From Lolium rigidum (taxonomy: Eukaryota; Streptophyta; Magnoliopsida; Poales; Poaceae): 64,000 bases of DNA. Shown piece by piece: positions 11,832-23,258 of the stretch (within the stretch, counting starts at the first letter, position 1; every line of letters starts with the position of its first letter). The stretch is taken from assembly GCF_022539505.1 (NCBI RefSeq), contig NC_061513.1, forward strand, positions 354,807,696-354,871,695, in the 5' to 3' direction. The translations under genes were made by a program, and so were the position numbers. A model generated the notes under the pieces. That model saw only the letters and a program-made list of their open reading frames with translations, had not been told where the DNA came from and did not search any database.

Positions 11832-12117
11832 GAGCAATTCCAATAGTATAGCCAACTGTTGGCTATAACAAGATGTCATATCATTTGTAGCCATTATATA
11901 GCTAACATGTACAATAGTTGGCTATAAGAATGTAGTACTTTACTAATATATGACCCACCTTTCATCTCACAAGGTGCCTAGGAAGCACGTCTGAAGAGCT
12001 CATTATTGCATAGTAGCCTCACCTCCTTCTCTCTCCTCTTCTCTCTCCTCCAACTCATCTAAAATATATTATTTAATGTCTTATAGTCAGCTGACTGGAC
12101 TCTATTGTACTTGCTCT
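11832..12117. mobile_element. Tourist-like MITE, copy 2
   Basis: A 286-bp element with left end GAGCAATTCCAATAG and reversed right end GAGCAAGTACAATAG, flanked by TTA at 11829-11831 and 12118-12120. It is the same family as 164-450 but inverted. It ends 174 bp before the start codon of the second GDSL gene, inside the likely promoter. Confidence 0.82.
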
Positions 12118-12291
12118 TAACCCGTTGACATCGCCAAGATGCCATCGAGCACCGGCGGCTGCATATATCGGTGCATGTAGAATAGATAACGACAACGAAG
12201 CACGAAATAGGGAGTCTACGCCGCTAACTCTATTTAATTGATCTATTATGCCGTCCATCGATACCGGATCACTAGCTACCGGTCTACGACG

Positions 12292-13756
12292 ATGAAGCTG
12301 CTCTGCATCCTCCCGGTTCTCCTCCTCGCGTGCGTGGAGCCCGCCGCCTCCTCCCTCCGGCGCTACGATTCCATCTTCAGCTTCGGCGACTCCTTCGCCG
12401 ACACCGGAAATGACATCGTCGTTTTCGCGGAGAACTCGCTCGTCACCCCTGCAGCGGAGCTTCCCTACGGCATGACATTCTTCGGCCGCCCCACGGGCCG
12501 CAACTCCAATGGCCGCCTCATCATCGACTTCATTGGTACGTAGTCGAGTCTACTCTCCTGTTCACTGTAGTAGCCTTGTCGTGATACTTGCCGGCGTGCA
12601 GCTGAGAAGCTCGAGGTGCCGTTCGTCCCGCCGTTCCTGACGCACAACGGCAGCTTCCGCCGAGGCGCCAACTTCGCCGTCGCCGGCGCCACCGCTCTGG
12701 ACTCCAGTTTCTTCAGAGACATCCCGGGTGTAGGCCAGTTCGTTCTCAACTCCAGCTCCAGCGTGCAGCTGCGGTGGTTCGACTCCCTGAAGCCGTCGCT
12801 GTGCAGCCCTGAACAAGGTACGTACGCCGTTGAGTACCCACGGTTTCAACTTTCAAAAGTGCACCTAAATTGAAGCATACTTGTGCCGTGTTTTGCAGCG
12901 TGCCGGTGCTTCTTCAAGAAGTCACTCTTTTTCATGGGGGAAATCGGCTTTAACGATTACAGCTTCGCTGTTTTCGGAATGAACACTACGCAGCTCAGAT
13001 CCATCGTCCCAGACGTGGTCAAAACCATCTCCGCGGCCACTGAGGTAACCACACGTTGCAGTAATCGTCCATGCCCAGTCTGTCAGTCTCAACTCTGAAC
13101 TTGCGAGTCTTTGAACCGAGCAGGTAGTAATCAAGCAGGGGGCAAAGACCGTCGTCGTGCCCGGGATCCCGCCGCTGGGATGCACGCCACCGAACTTGTT
13201 TTTCTTCCCTAGCGCCGACCCGGCAGGCTACGAGAACAGCACTGGGTGCCTCAAAGATCTCAACGAGATAGCTGTCCACCACAACTCCCTGCTGCAAGAG
13301 TCACTCAAGAATGTCCGGAGAAACCACCCCAATGCCAGGGTCGTCTACGCAGATTTCTTCACCCCGGTCATCGAGATGGTGGAGTCTCCTGACAAATTTG
13401 GTCAGTACTTCCTTTACACACTAATTTGGCCAGGAGGACTAGTAGCACACAAATTGCCTGGTCATCACTTGCAGTTTCGTCTGTTCTATCTGAGGTTGTA
13501 CTAATTACGATGGCACCATTCGTCCTAACAAACCGTGATATCAACAACTGTAGGACTTATACAAGATGTTCTTAGGTGTTGCTGCGGTGGAGGTGGGAAG
13601 TACAACTTCAACATAAGCGCCGGCTGCGGTATGCCCGGCGCCACGGTGTGCGAGGACCCGTCTGCATACTTGTTTTGGGATGGACACCTCACGGAGGAGG
13701 CCTACCGCTATATTGCCAAAGGCTGGTTGAATAGCATAGACAATTTGGAATACTAG
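12292..13756 (+). CDS. GDSL esterase/lipase paralogue, altered catalytic block V
   Basis: Exons 12292-12535, 12602-12817, 12899-13044, 13124-13400 and 13554-13756 (1086 nt, 361 aa) have GT/AG introns in the same phases as the upstream paralogue, so the pair arose by tandem duplication. I chose the ATG at 12292 over an in-frame upstream ATG because it begins a clean signal peptide ([15 protein letters not shown]). Motifs: FGDSFADTG with Ser34, [16 protein letters not shown]. Block V reads FWDGHLTEE: Asp337 and His339 are separated by one residue, whereas the family (and the neighbour) has D-x-x-H. This looks like an in-frame loss of one codon and may impair the triad. A weak TATA-like TATTTAA lies at 12231-12237, downstream of a MITE. 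No stop or frameshift is present. Confidence 0.88.
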
Positions 13757-13959
13757 CAGTATATTAGCCTGGGTACACAGAATTGCCACCATCTCATTAA
13801 ATATTTTATCTTTAATCTGCCATCACGCATATATTATTATCTTATGTCATGTATGGAGAAAGCTAAATTTTGGTCTTCTCATTGGCTATCCATATAACAA
13901 GAACTTTTGGACCTCACATATCGACTTAATCAAGGGTTCAGCGTCGAGCATATTCAACA

Positions 13960-14611
13960 TTATTTCTCTATTTGGGAGTTAATTTTCAACATGCACCTCG
14001 CCGTCGGTATCAAGGACACAATTACTTGGAATTTCAACAATGATGGAATCTAGACTGCCGCCTTGGCTTACAAGGTGCAATTAGAAGGGCAGAAGTATCA
14101 CCCCTATGGAAACTACTATTTGAAAAGGTTGGACTCCTCCTAAATGTAGTTTTTTTTGCATGGTTAATCTTACAAAATAGATTTTGGACGGCGGATCAAT
14201 TGACTAGAAGGGGTTGGCCAAGTTATGGCAATCGCCCCTTTGTAACCAAGTTTAAGAATCGACGCCTCGTCTTCTCTTCAAGTATCGCTTCTCCCTTTGC
14301 ATTTGGAATGCCATCCTTCCTTGGTGTGGGCATGATATCGATAATTTGCTTTCGACAAATGAAGCTAGCGTCAAAGATCAGTAGATGAAGATGGCCTTAG
14401 GGAAAGGCAACTCCAAAATGGTTATGGAAAGGAGCTTGTGTCTTGGGAGCTTGTGTCACCACGCCTCTCCGGCACAATCAATCATTGCAAATATCAGAGA
14501 TGAGGCTAGAATGTGGAGTGTAAGAGGAGCAAAGTTCTTGAGTAATATAATTATTATGGGAGAGTTGACTTGTATTTAAAGTCCTAGGGCATTCCCTAGG
14601 CATTTGTCTAA
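13960..14611 (+). mobile_element. LINE 3' fragment, copy 1 (zf-RVT region)
   Basis: Broken frames encode ITWNFNNDGI near 14025, then KVGLLLN-VFFAWLILQNRFWTADQLTRRGWP (about 14128-14215). This is the C-terminal zf-RVT region of plant LINE ORF2 (typically W-PPK-KFF-WLAL--RIWTADRL-KRGWP). Stops and frameshifts make it a dead 5'-truncated copy. A second copy follows at 14766. Confidence 0.7.
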
Positions 14612-14765
14612 CACTTCTTGTTAATTAATAATAGTTTTACATCTTTCACCTTTTTCGAATTAAAGGGCTCTCTCCACCGGTTATATTAAAATGAAATCAC
14701 AGAAATAACATCCAGTTTTTACAACTACCTCTCCTCCCTCCCAGCCACCCGTCGAGAGGAATCTA

Positions 14766-15311
14766 CACCGCCACCTCGGCTTACTAGATTCAATTACAAG
14801 GGCACAAGTCTCACCCATATGGAAACTACTATTTGAAAAGGTTGGACTCCTCCTAAATGCAGGTTATTTTGCATGGTTAGTCTTACAAAATAGAGTTTGG
14901 ATGGCGGATAAATTGACTAGAAGGGGTTGGCCAAGTTATGTCAGTTGCCCCCTTTGTAACCAAGTTTAAGAATCGGCACCTCGTCTTCTCTTCAAGTATC
15001 TCTTCTCCCTTTGCATTCGGAATGCTATCCTTCCTTGTGTGGGCAACATGATATCGATAATTTGCTTTGGAAAAATGATGCTAGCGTCAAAGATCAGTAG
15101 ATGAAGATGGCCTTAGGGAAAGGCAACTCCGAAATGGTTATGGCAAGGATCTTGTGTCACCACGCCCTCTCCGGCACAATCAATCATTGCAAATATCATA
15201 GATAAGGCTAGAATGTGGAGTGTAAGAGGAGCAAAGTTCTTGAGTAATATAATTCTGTTACAGTTGACTTGTATTAAAAGTCCTAGGGCATTTCCTAGGC
15301 ATTTGTCTAAC
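14766..15311 (+). mobile_element. LINE 3' fragment, copy 2
   Basis: This is a direct repeat of about 14053-14611 with scattered substitutions and small indels (for example WKLLFEKVGLLLN then FCMVSLTK-SLDGG in broken frames). It ends at ATTTGTCTAAC exactly where a CACTA terminus begins. It is either a segmental duplication or two insertions of the same truncated LINE. Confidence 0.65.
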
Positions 15312-16354
15312 CACTACTAGGAAAAGCCTTATTTCCAGCGCAACAAAAATGCTTATTGCTGGCGCACCATCGTCCGTCAGTGGGAACAGGCCGGTGGTAA
15401 TGGCTTACCGCCGGCGCACCAGTGCGCTAGCAGTAACGCGAGTTATCCCCGGTGCACCTGCCTAGTGCGCCGGCGGTAAGGTATACCAGAAAACAAAAAA
15501 AATTAAAGTATATCTAGATCTAACTCGTGATCCGTGGTTGTGGTGTCGTCTTTGTGCTCGTGTAGTGGGTGCATGAGTAGGCCGAAAGATCTAGAGGTGT
15601 TGGTCTCATGGCCGCGCCGGTGTAGGAGGAGGAGGAGTGGGAGGAGGTGTAGGCCGGAGGTGGAGTAGGAGGCCAGAGGTGGAGGAGGTGGAGGAGGTCG
15701 TGGCCGTCGTTGCAGGATGAGGCCATGCGGATAGGTCGACGGTGCAACAGCTGGAGACGTTCGTCGGTGTAGAAGAGGAGCCGGAGGAAGTTGATGGAGC
15801 AGCAGCTGGTGGAGACCGTCGGTGTAGAAGAGGGGGGAGGAGGAGGAGGAGGAAAAGAGAAGGAAGAGGGGAAAGTGAGGACAGCGGGATGGTTTGCATT
15901 ATATATATAATATAGGTTACCGCCAGCGCACCAAATATGGTGGTGCGCCGGCAATAATTTTCCCTATTTTTTCATCAAAATCTAAAACCTGGATAAAGTC
16001 ATGTTTCTGTTTTGAATTTTCCGAATCCAATTTTTTCTAAACGACCATAGGTCGTTGAATTCGGATAGGAAATTTCGCGTAGAAAAATTTTGATATAAGA
16101 AAAGTTTTTCATCGGATGTCGTATGCAACCAGAAATCCCGTTTTACCAAAATATGACACAATTTTTCATAATATATTGAAATTCATGTTTTTAATTTTCC
16201 ATTAAAATTATATGGCATAACACATGGGCATCTCGAAGGATTTAGTTTTTCAAAATTTCTATCATTTTCTTTCATGTTTTTCAAAACTGAAAAAGGCATT
16301 CGGGGGCGGGGGGAGGGGGGTGGAGGGAAAATTTGTGCTCCCCTTACCCCGGCG
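15312..16354 (+). mobile_element. Left part of a non-autonomous CACTA element
   Basis: It begins CACTACTAGGAAAAGCC, a Triticeae CACTA terminal inverted repeat. Subterminal motifs follow: repeated 'ccgccggcgcacc' and 'gtgcgccggcggtaa' in both orientations (15357-15480, again at 15918-15950). The proline/serine-rich open frames on the minus strand at 15520-15954 are low-complexity. The element stops at 16354, where an Angela-like LTR starts; its right half is not found beyond the Copia element, which is itself 3'-truncated. Confidence 0.75.
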
Positions 16355-18011
16355 TGTTGGAGATATGCCCAAGAGACAATAATAAAGTTGTTATTATATA
16401 TCTTTATGTTTATGATAAATGTTTGCATACCATGCTATAATTGTATTAACTGAAACATTGATACATGTGTGTTATATAAACAACAAGGAGTCCCTAGTAA
16501 GCCTCTTGTATAACTAGCTTGTTGATTAATAGATGATCATAGTTTCATGATCATGAACATTGGATGTTATTAATAACAAGGTTATGTCATTAGATGAATG
16601 ATGTAATAGACACACCCAATTAAGCGTAGCATAAGATCACGTCATTAAGTTCATTTGCTATAAGCTTTCGATACATAGTTACCTAGTCCTTCGACCATGA
16701 GATCATGTAAATCACTTATACCGGAAGGGTACTTTGCTTACATCAAACGCCACTCGCGTAAATGGGTGGTTATAAAGGTGGGATTAAGTATTCGGAAAGT
16801 ATGAGTTGAGGCATATGGATCAAGAGTGGGATATTGTCCATCCCGATGACGGATAGATATACTCTGGGCCCTCTCGGTGGAATGTCGTCTGATTAGCTTG
16901 CAAGCATATGAATGGTTCATAAGAGATGGCATACCACGGTACGAGTAAAGAGTACTTTTCGGAGACGAGGTTGAACAAGGTATAGAGATACCGATGATCA
17001 AACCTCGGACAAGTAAAATATCGCGTGACAAAGGGAATCGGTATCGTATGTAAATGGTTCAATCGATCACAAGTCATCGTTGAATATGTGGGAGCCATTA
17101 TGGATCTCCAGATCCCGCTATTGGTTATTGGTCGGAGAGAAGTCTCAACCATGTCTGCATAGTTTACGAACCGTAGGGTGACACACTTAAGGTTTGATGT
17201 CGTTTAAGTAGATATGGAAAATGGAATGGAGTTCGAAGTTTTGTTCGGAGTCTCGGATGGGATCCAGGACATCACAAGGAGATCCGGAATGGTCCGGAGA
17301 ATAAGATTCATATATAGGAAGTCATTTTCGGGACTCCACCTAGCTTGGCCGGCCAGCCATAGGGAGGAGGAGTCCCAGGTGGACTCCACCAAAGGTGGCC
17401 GGCTACCCCACCAAGGAAAGGGAGGAGTCCCACCCCAAGTAGGATTCGTCCATATGGCAGTTTTGAGTTGGGGTCTTATTCGAAGACTTTGAGGCAAACT
17501 CTTGGGGGTTCCACCTATATAATGAGGAGTAAGGGGAGGGGGCCGGCCACACCAAAGCCACCTTGGCCGCACCCCATAGAGGCCGGCGCCTCCCTCTCCC
17601 CAAACCCTAGCCGCCCCTCCTCCACATACAACTCTAGTAGGCTTTGGCGAAGCCCTGCCGGAGTTCTCCACCACCACCGCCACCACGCCGTCGTGCTGCC
17701 GGGATTCCGAGGAGGATCTACTACTTCCGCTGCCCGCTGGAACGGGGAGAAGGACGTCGTCATCAACACCGAATGTGTGACCGAGTACAGAGGTGTTGCC
17801 CGACTGTGGCACCGTCAAGATCTTCTACGCGCTTTTGAAAGCGGCAAGTGATCATCTTCTGCAACAACGAGATCTAATCTCGTAGGCTTTGGAAATCTTC
17901 AAGGGTTAGTTTCGTGATCTTCTCGTTGCTCCCATCTACTAGATTGCATCTTGGCTTGGTTTTCGTTCTTGCGGTAGGAATTTTTTGTTTTCTATGCTAC
18001 GAATCCCATCA
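16355..18011 (+). repeat. 5' LTR of Angela-like Copia
   Basis: 1657 bp, TGTTGGAG...CCCATCA, immediately followed by the primer site. Relative to the 3' LTR it lacks 83 bp (present at 25895-25977), joined here at 17329/17330. Confidence 0.92.
17516..17522 (+). promoter_or_regulatory. TATA box in Angela-like LTR
   Basis: CCTATATAATGAGG is the likely LTR promoter; the same motif is kept in the 3' LTR near 26161-26169. Confidence 0.5.
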
Positions 18012-18012
18012 G

Positions 18013-18023
18013 TGGTATCAGAG
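18013..18023 (+). other. Primer-binding site, initiator tRNA-Met type
   Basis: TGGTATCAGAG follows the 5' LTR end by one base, the standard Copia primer site. Confidence 0.85.
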
Positions 18024-19210
18024 TCGTGTCTATGCATAGATTGGTTGCACGAGTAGAACACAATTGTTTTGTGGGCGTTGATGCTTTGTTGTCTTTAGTT
18101 CGTGTACTTTGCATCTTGCCGCATGGTGGGATGAAGCGGCTCGGGCTAACTTTACATGACCGCGTTCATGAGATTTGCTCCACGCTCGACATGCAACTTG
18201 TATTGCATAAGTGGCTTTGCGGGTGTCGGTCTCTCCCACCATAGTGAAGATCCAATTTACTCTTTCTATTGACAACACTAGTATCACCGTTGTGGTTCAT
18301 GTTCGTAGGTAGATTGGATCTTACTCGAAAACCCTAAACCACGTAAAATATGCAAACCAAATTAGATGTGTCTAACTTGTTTTTGCAGGGTTTGGTGATG
18401 TGATATGGCCATCATGTGATGATGAATATGTATGAGATGATGATTATTGTATTGTGGCAACCGGTAGGAGCCTTATGGTTGTCTTTAAATTTCATGTTGA
18501 GTATTATTTCAAAGTAGTTGTAATAGTTGCTACATGGGAGATCAATCATGAAGACGGCGCCATTGACCTTGACGCTACGCCGACGATGATGGAGATCATG
18601 CCCGTTGATGATGGAGATCATGTCCGTGCTTTGGAGATGAAGATCAGAGGCGCAAAGACAAAGGGGCCATATCATATCACATATGAATTGCATGTGATGT
18701 TAATCCTTTTATGCATCTTATATTGCTTAGATCGCGACGGTAGAATTATAAGATGATCCCTCTCACTAAATATCAAGATAATAAAGTGTTCATCCTTAGT
18801 ATGCACCGTTGCTAAGACTTGTCGTTTTGAAGCATCACGTGATGATCGGGTGTGATAGATTCTACATGTGCATAGAACGGGTGCAAGCCAGTTTTGCACA
18901 CGCGGATACTAAGGTTGCCTTGACGAGCCTAGCATGTACATACATGGTCTCGGAACACAGGATACCGAAAGGTAGAGTATGAGTCATATGATTGATATGA
19001 TGAACAGTTTGAGTGTTCGCCTTTGAAGTTACATCTTGTCTCGTGATGATCGGACTTGGTGTAGTGGATTTGGTTCGTGTGATCACTAAGACAATGCGAG
19101 GGATATTGTTTTGAGTGGGAGTTCACCTAGTTTAATTTTGTAGAATTAAAATTTGAACTCAATTTGTCATAAACTTAGTCTAAACTCTTTGCAAATATAT
19201 GTTGTAGATC
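18024..19210 (+). other. Untranslated leader of Angela-like Copia
   Basis: About 1.2 kb between primer site and gag ATG, with short non-conserved frames. A long leader is normal in this family and is where packaging signals would lie. Confidence 0.6.
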
Positions 19211-20101
19211 ATGGCATCCCCATCAATCAATTTTAACCAGTTCCTAGAGAAAGAAAAGCTTAAAAGCAATGGTAGCAACTTCACCGACTGGTTCCGTCAT
19301 GTGAGGATTTTCCTCAATGGCGGAAATCTGCAATATGTGCTCGAAGCACCGCTAGGTCCCCCACCACCACCTGCAGTATCTGAGGATGTAAAGAATGTTT
19401 ACGAGACTCGGGTGACTCGATACTCTCAAGTTCAGTGTGCCATTCTGTGCAACCTAGAGGCAGAGCTCCAAAAGCGTTTTGAGCACCACGACCCTTGTGA
19501 TATGATCAATGAGCTCAAGGTTATCTTTGAAACTCATGCGGCTATGGAGAGCTATGAGGCCTCGAAACAGTTATTTGGCTGTATGATGGAAGAGGGCAGC
19601 TCCATTAGTGAGCACGTGTTCGCTATGTCCGGACACGCGAAGAAGCTCACTGACTTGGGGATAGTGATTCCCAACCAGCTGGGTATTCATCGTGTCCTCC
19701 AATCACTGCCACCAAGTTACAAGAACTTCGTGATGAACTACAACATGCAGAACATGAACAAGGAGTTACCTGAACTCTTCTCCATGCTAAAATCTGCTGA
19801 GATTGAGATACAGAAAAATCACCAAGTGTTGATGGTCAACATGACCACCAGTTTCAAGAAGCAAGGCAAACCTAAGAAGGGCAACTTCAAGAAGGGCAGC
19901 AAGAAAGCTGCTGCGCCTCCTAAGAAGCCTAAGGCTGGCCCTAAACCTGATACTGAGTGCTATTACTGCAATGGGAAGGGGCACTGGAAGCGTAATTGCC
20001 CCAAGTACTTGGCTGATCTGAAGAGCGGCCTTGTCAAGAAGAAGAAAGGTATATTTGATGTACATGTTATAGATGTCTATCTTACTCGGTTCTCGTACTA
20101 G
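19211..20101 (+). CDS. Copia gag, truncated before protease
   Basis: 296 aa from the ATG at 19211. It contains the UBN2-type gag body (residues about 1-215), a Lys/Gly/Ala/Pro-rich basic stretch and a CCHC knuckle CYYCNGKGHWKRNC (about residues 255-268). In the family, gag runs on into protease; here TAG at 20099-20101 ends it in the linker, so pol can no longer be produced from the gag start. Gag itself could still be translated. Confidence 0.8.
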   Translation: MASPSINFNQFLEKEKLKSNGSNFTDWFRHVRIFLNGGNLQYVLEAPLGPPPPPAVSEDVKNVYETRVTRYSQVQCAILCNLEAELQKRFEHHDPCDMINELKVIFETHAAMESYEASKQLFGCMMEEGSSISEHVFAMSGHAKKLTDLGIVIPNQLGIHRVLQSLPPSYKNFVMNYNMQNMNKELPELFSMLKSAEIEIQKNHQVLMVNMTTSFKKQGKPKKGNFKKGSKKAAAPPKKPKAGPKPDTECYYCNGKGHWKRNCPKYLADLKSGLVKKKKGIFDVHVIDVYLTRFSY

Positions 20102-21567
20102 TGCCCGGGTATTTGATACTCGGTTCGGTTGCTCACATTTGTAACTCGAAACAGGAACTACGGAATAAACGAAGCCTAGCGAGGGACGAGGTGACGATGC
20201 GCGTTGGAAATGGATCCAAGGTCGATGTGATCGCCGTCGGCACGCTCCCTCTACATCTACCTTCGGGATTAGTTTTAAACCTCAATAATTGTTATTTAGT
20301 GCCTGCGTTGAGCATGAACATTATATCTGGATCTTGTTTAATGCAAGACGGTTATTCATTTAAGTTTGAGAATAATGGTTGTTCTATTTTTATGAATAAT
20401 ATATTTTATGGTCATGCGTCTGAGATGAATGGTTTATTCTTGTTAAATCTCGATAGTAGTGATACACATGTTCATAACATTGATGCTAAGCGAATTAAAT
20501 TGAATGATAATTCTACTTATATGTGGCACTGTCGTCTTGGTCATATTGGAGTGAAACGCATGAAGAAACTCCATTCTGATGGACTTCTTGAATCGCTTGA
20601 CTTTTAGTCACTTGATAGATGCGAAGCATGTCTAATGGGAAAAATGACTAAGACTCCATTCTCTGGTACAATGGAGCGAGCTACAGACTTATTGGAAATC
20701 ATACATACCGATGTGTGCGGACCAATGAGTGTAGCCTCGCGCGGTGGTTACCGTTATGTTCTAACCTTCACAGATGATCTGAGTAGATATGGGTATATCT
20801 ATTTCATGAAACATAAGTCCGAAACTTTCCAGAAGTTTAAGGAATTCCAAAGTGAAGTAGAAAATCAACGTAACAAGAAGATCAAGTTTCTGCGTTCTGA
20901 TCGCGGAGGCGAATATCTGAGTTATGAGTTTGGCATGCATTTAAAGAAATGTGGATATCTTTCACAGTTGACACCGCCGGGAACACCACAGCGCAATGGT
21001 GTGTCCGAACGTCGTAATCGAACTCTCTTAGATATGGTTCGTTCTATGATGTCTCTTACAGATTTACCGTTATCGTTTTAGGGTTATGCATTAGAGACAG
21101 CTGCATTCACTTTAAATAGGGCACCATCTAAATCCGTTGAAACGACACCGTATGAATTGTGGTTTCAGAAGAAACCTAAGCCGTCGTTCCTTAAAGTTTG
21201 GGGTTGCGAAGCTTATGTAAAAAAGTTACAACCTGACAAGCTAGAACCCAAAGCGGAGAAATGCGTCTTCATAGGATACCCTAAAGAAACTATTGGGTAT
21301 ACTTTCTATCACAGATCCGAAGGCAAAATCTTTGTTGCCAAGAACGGAACCTTTTTGAGAAGGAGTTTCTCACTAAAGAAGTGACTGGAAGGAAAGTAGA
21401 ACTCGACAAGGTTATTGAACCTTCTCTCGTAGATCAGAGTAGTGCAGTGCCGGAAGATGTTCCTGTACAGCCTACGCCGATAAAAGAGGAAGCAAATGAT
21501 AATGATCATGAAACTTCGAACGAGGTATCTATTGAACCTCGCAGATCGACAAGGGAGCGTACCACTC
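20102..21567 (+). pseudogene. Copia protease-integrase region, broken
   Basis: An extra base inside the DTG codons (near 20120-20126) destroys the protease active site while GSVAHICNSKQELRN continues in another frame. Further on come GAG-pre-integrase WHCRLGHIGVKRM, a stop at 20605-20607, the integrase core with FTDDLSRYGYIYF and RSDRGGEY, a stop at 21079-21081 (SLTDLPLSF-stop-GYALETA) and another after 21381. The Gypsy remnant at 21568 then interrupts it. Not functional. Confidence 0.85.
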
Positions 21568-23253
21568 TGCTGTTGAGGTGGGAGTTAGAAATCTTTGTGG
21601 AGTATCTTTTCTTCAGATTCCCGGCAACGGCGCCAGAAAAATCCTTGCTAGCGTGCAGTTGACACACGTCTGTTGGGAACCCCAAGAGGAAGGTGTGATG
21701 CGTACAGCAGCGAGTTTTCCCTCAGTATGAAACCAAGGTTATCGAACCAGTAGGAGTCAAGGAACATGTGAAGGTTGTTGGTGACGGAGTGTAGTGTGGC
21801 GCAACACCAGGGATTCCGGCGCCAACGTGGAACCCGCACAACACAATCACAATACTTTGCCCCAACTTAACAAGTGAGGTTGTCAATCTCACCGGCTTGC
21901 CGTAAACAAAGGATTAAACGTATGGTGTGGAAAATGATGTTTGTTTGCGAAGAACAAGAAAGAAACGAGTTTGCGGTAGATTGTATTTCAGATCTAAAAG
22001 AATGGACCGGGGTCCACAGCTCACTAGTGGTGTCTCTCCCATAAGATAAATAGCATGTTGGGTGAACAAATTACAGTTGGGCAATTGACAAATAGAGAGG
22101 GCATAACAATGCACATACATATCACGATGACTACTATGAGATTTAATCGGGGCATTACGACAAAGTACATAGACCGCTATCCAAGCATGCATCCGTGCCT
22201 AAAAAGTCCACCTTCAGAGTTAGCATCCGCACCCCTTCCAAGCATTAAGTTGCAAACAATGGACGATTGCATTAAGTATGGTGCGTAATGTAATCAACAC
22301 AAATATCCTTAGACAAAGCATTGATGTTTTATCCCTAGTGGCAACAAGCACATCCACAACCTTAGAACTTTCTCGTCACTCGTCCTGCATTCAATGGAGG
22401 CATGAACCCACTATCGAGCATAAATACTCCCTCTTGGAGTTACAAGTATCAACTTGGCCAGAGCCTCTACTAGCAACGGAGAGCATGCAAGAACATAAAC
22501 AACACATATATGATAGATTGATAATCAACTTGACATAGTATTCCATATTCATCGGATCCCAACAAACACAACATGTAGCATTACAAATAAATGATCTTGA
22601 TCATGATAGGAAGCTCACAAGATCTAACATGATAGCACAACAGGAGAAGACAACCATCTAGCTACTGCTATGGACCCATAGTCCAGGGGTGAACTACTCA
22701 CACATCAATCCGGAGGCGATCATGGTGATGAAGAGTCCTCCGGGAGATGATTCCCCTCTCCGGAAGGGTGCCGGAGGCGATCTCCTGAATCCCCCGAGAT
22801 GGGATTGGCGGCGGCGGCGTCTCAGTATGTTTTCTCGTATCGTGGCTCTCGGTACAGGGGTTTTCGCGACGAAGGCTATAAGTAGGCGGAAGGGTAGGGT
22901 TGGAGGCGGCGCAGGGGCCCCATACCATAGGCCGGCGTGGGCCCCATGTTGGTCGCGCCGCCCTGTGGTGTCGGCGCCTCGTCACCCCACTTCGTATCCC
23001 CTTCGGTCTTCTAGAAGCTTCGTGAAAAAATAAGACCCTGGGCGTTGATTTCGTCAAATTCCGAGAATATTTCCTTTGTAGGATTTCTGAAACCAAAAAC
23101 AGCAAAAAACAGCAACTGGCTCTTCGGCATCTTGTCAATAGGTTAGTGCCGGAAAATGCATAATAATGACATAAAGTGTGTATAAAACATGTGAGTATCA
23201 TCATAAAAGTAGCATGGAACATAAGAAATTATAGATACGTTTGAGACGTATCA
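21568..23253 (-). mobile_element. Gypsy remnant: one LTR plus primer-site stub, in Copia pol
   Basis: Flanked by a perfect 5-bp duplication CACTC (21563-21567, 23254-23258). LTR 21646-23253 (1608 bp, minus strand, TGATACGTCTCAAACG...CTAGCA); 21568-21645 is internal sequence including the tRNA-Asp-type primer site (minus TGGCGCCGTTGCCGGGAAT, 21617-21635). The other LTR and the rest of the element are gone apart from a possible terminal TGCT. Removing it rejoins Copia RSTRERTT with PDWYD in frame. Confidence 0.85.
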
Positions 23254-23258
23254 CACTC

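Noticed and set aside
12238..12291. Upstream in-frame ATG for the second GDSL gene
   Set aside because: It would add a non-hydrophobic leader before an otherwise clean signal peptide, and lies immediately after the TATA-like motif; the start at 12292 is preferred.
15520..15954. Serine/proline-rich minus-strand frames
   Set aside because: Purine-rich GGAGGAGG tracts read in reverse; no domain, and inside a CACTA element.
16820..17152. Minus-strand frame repeated at 25384-25626
   Set aside because: Repeated only because it lies in both Angela LTRs; not a gene.
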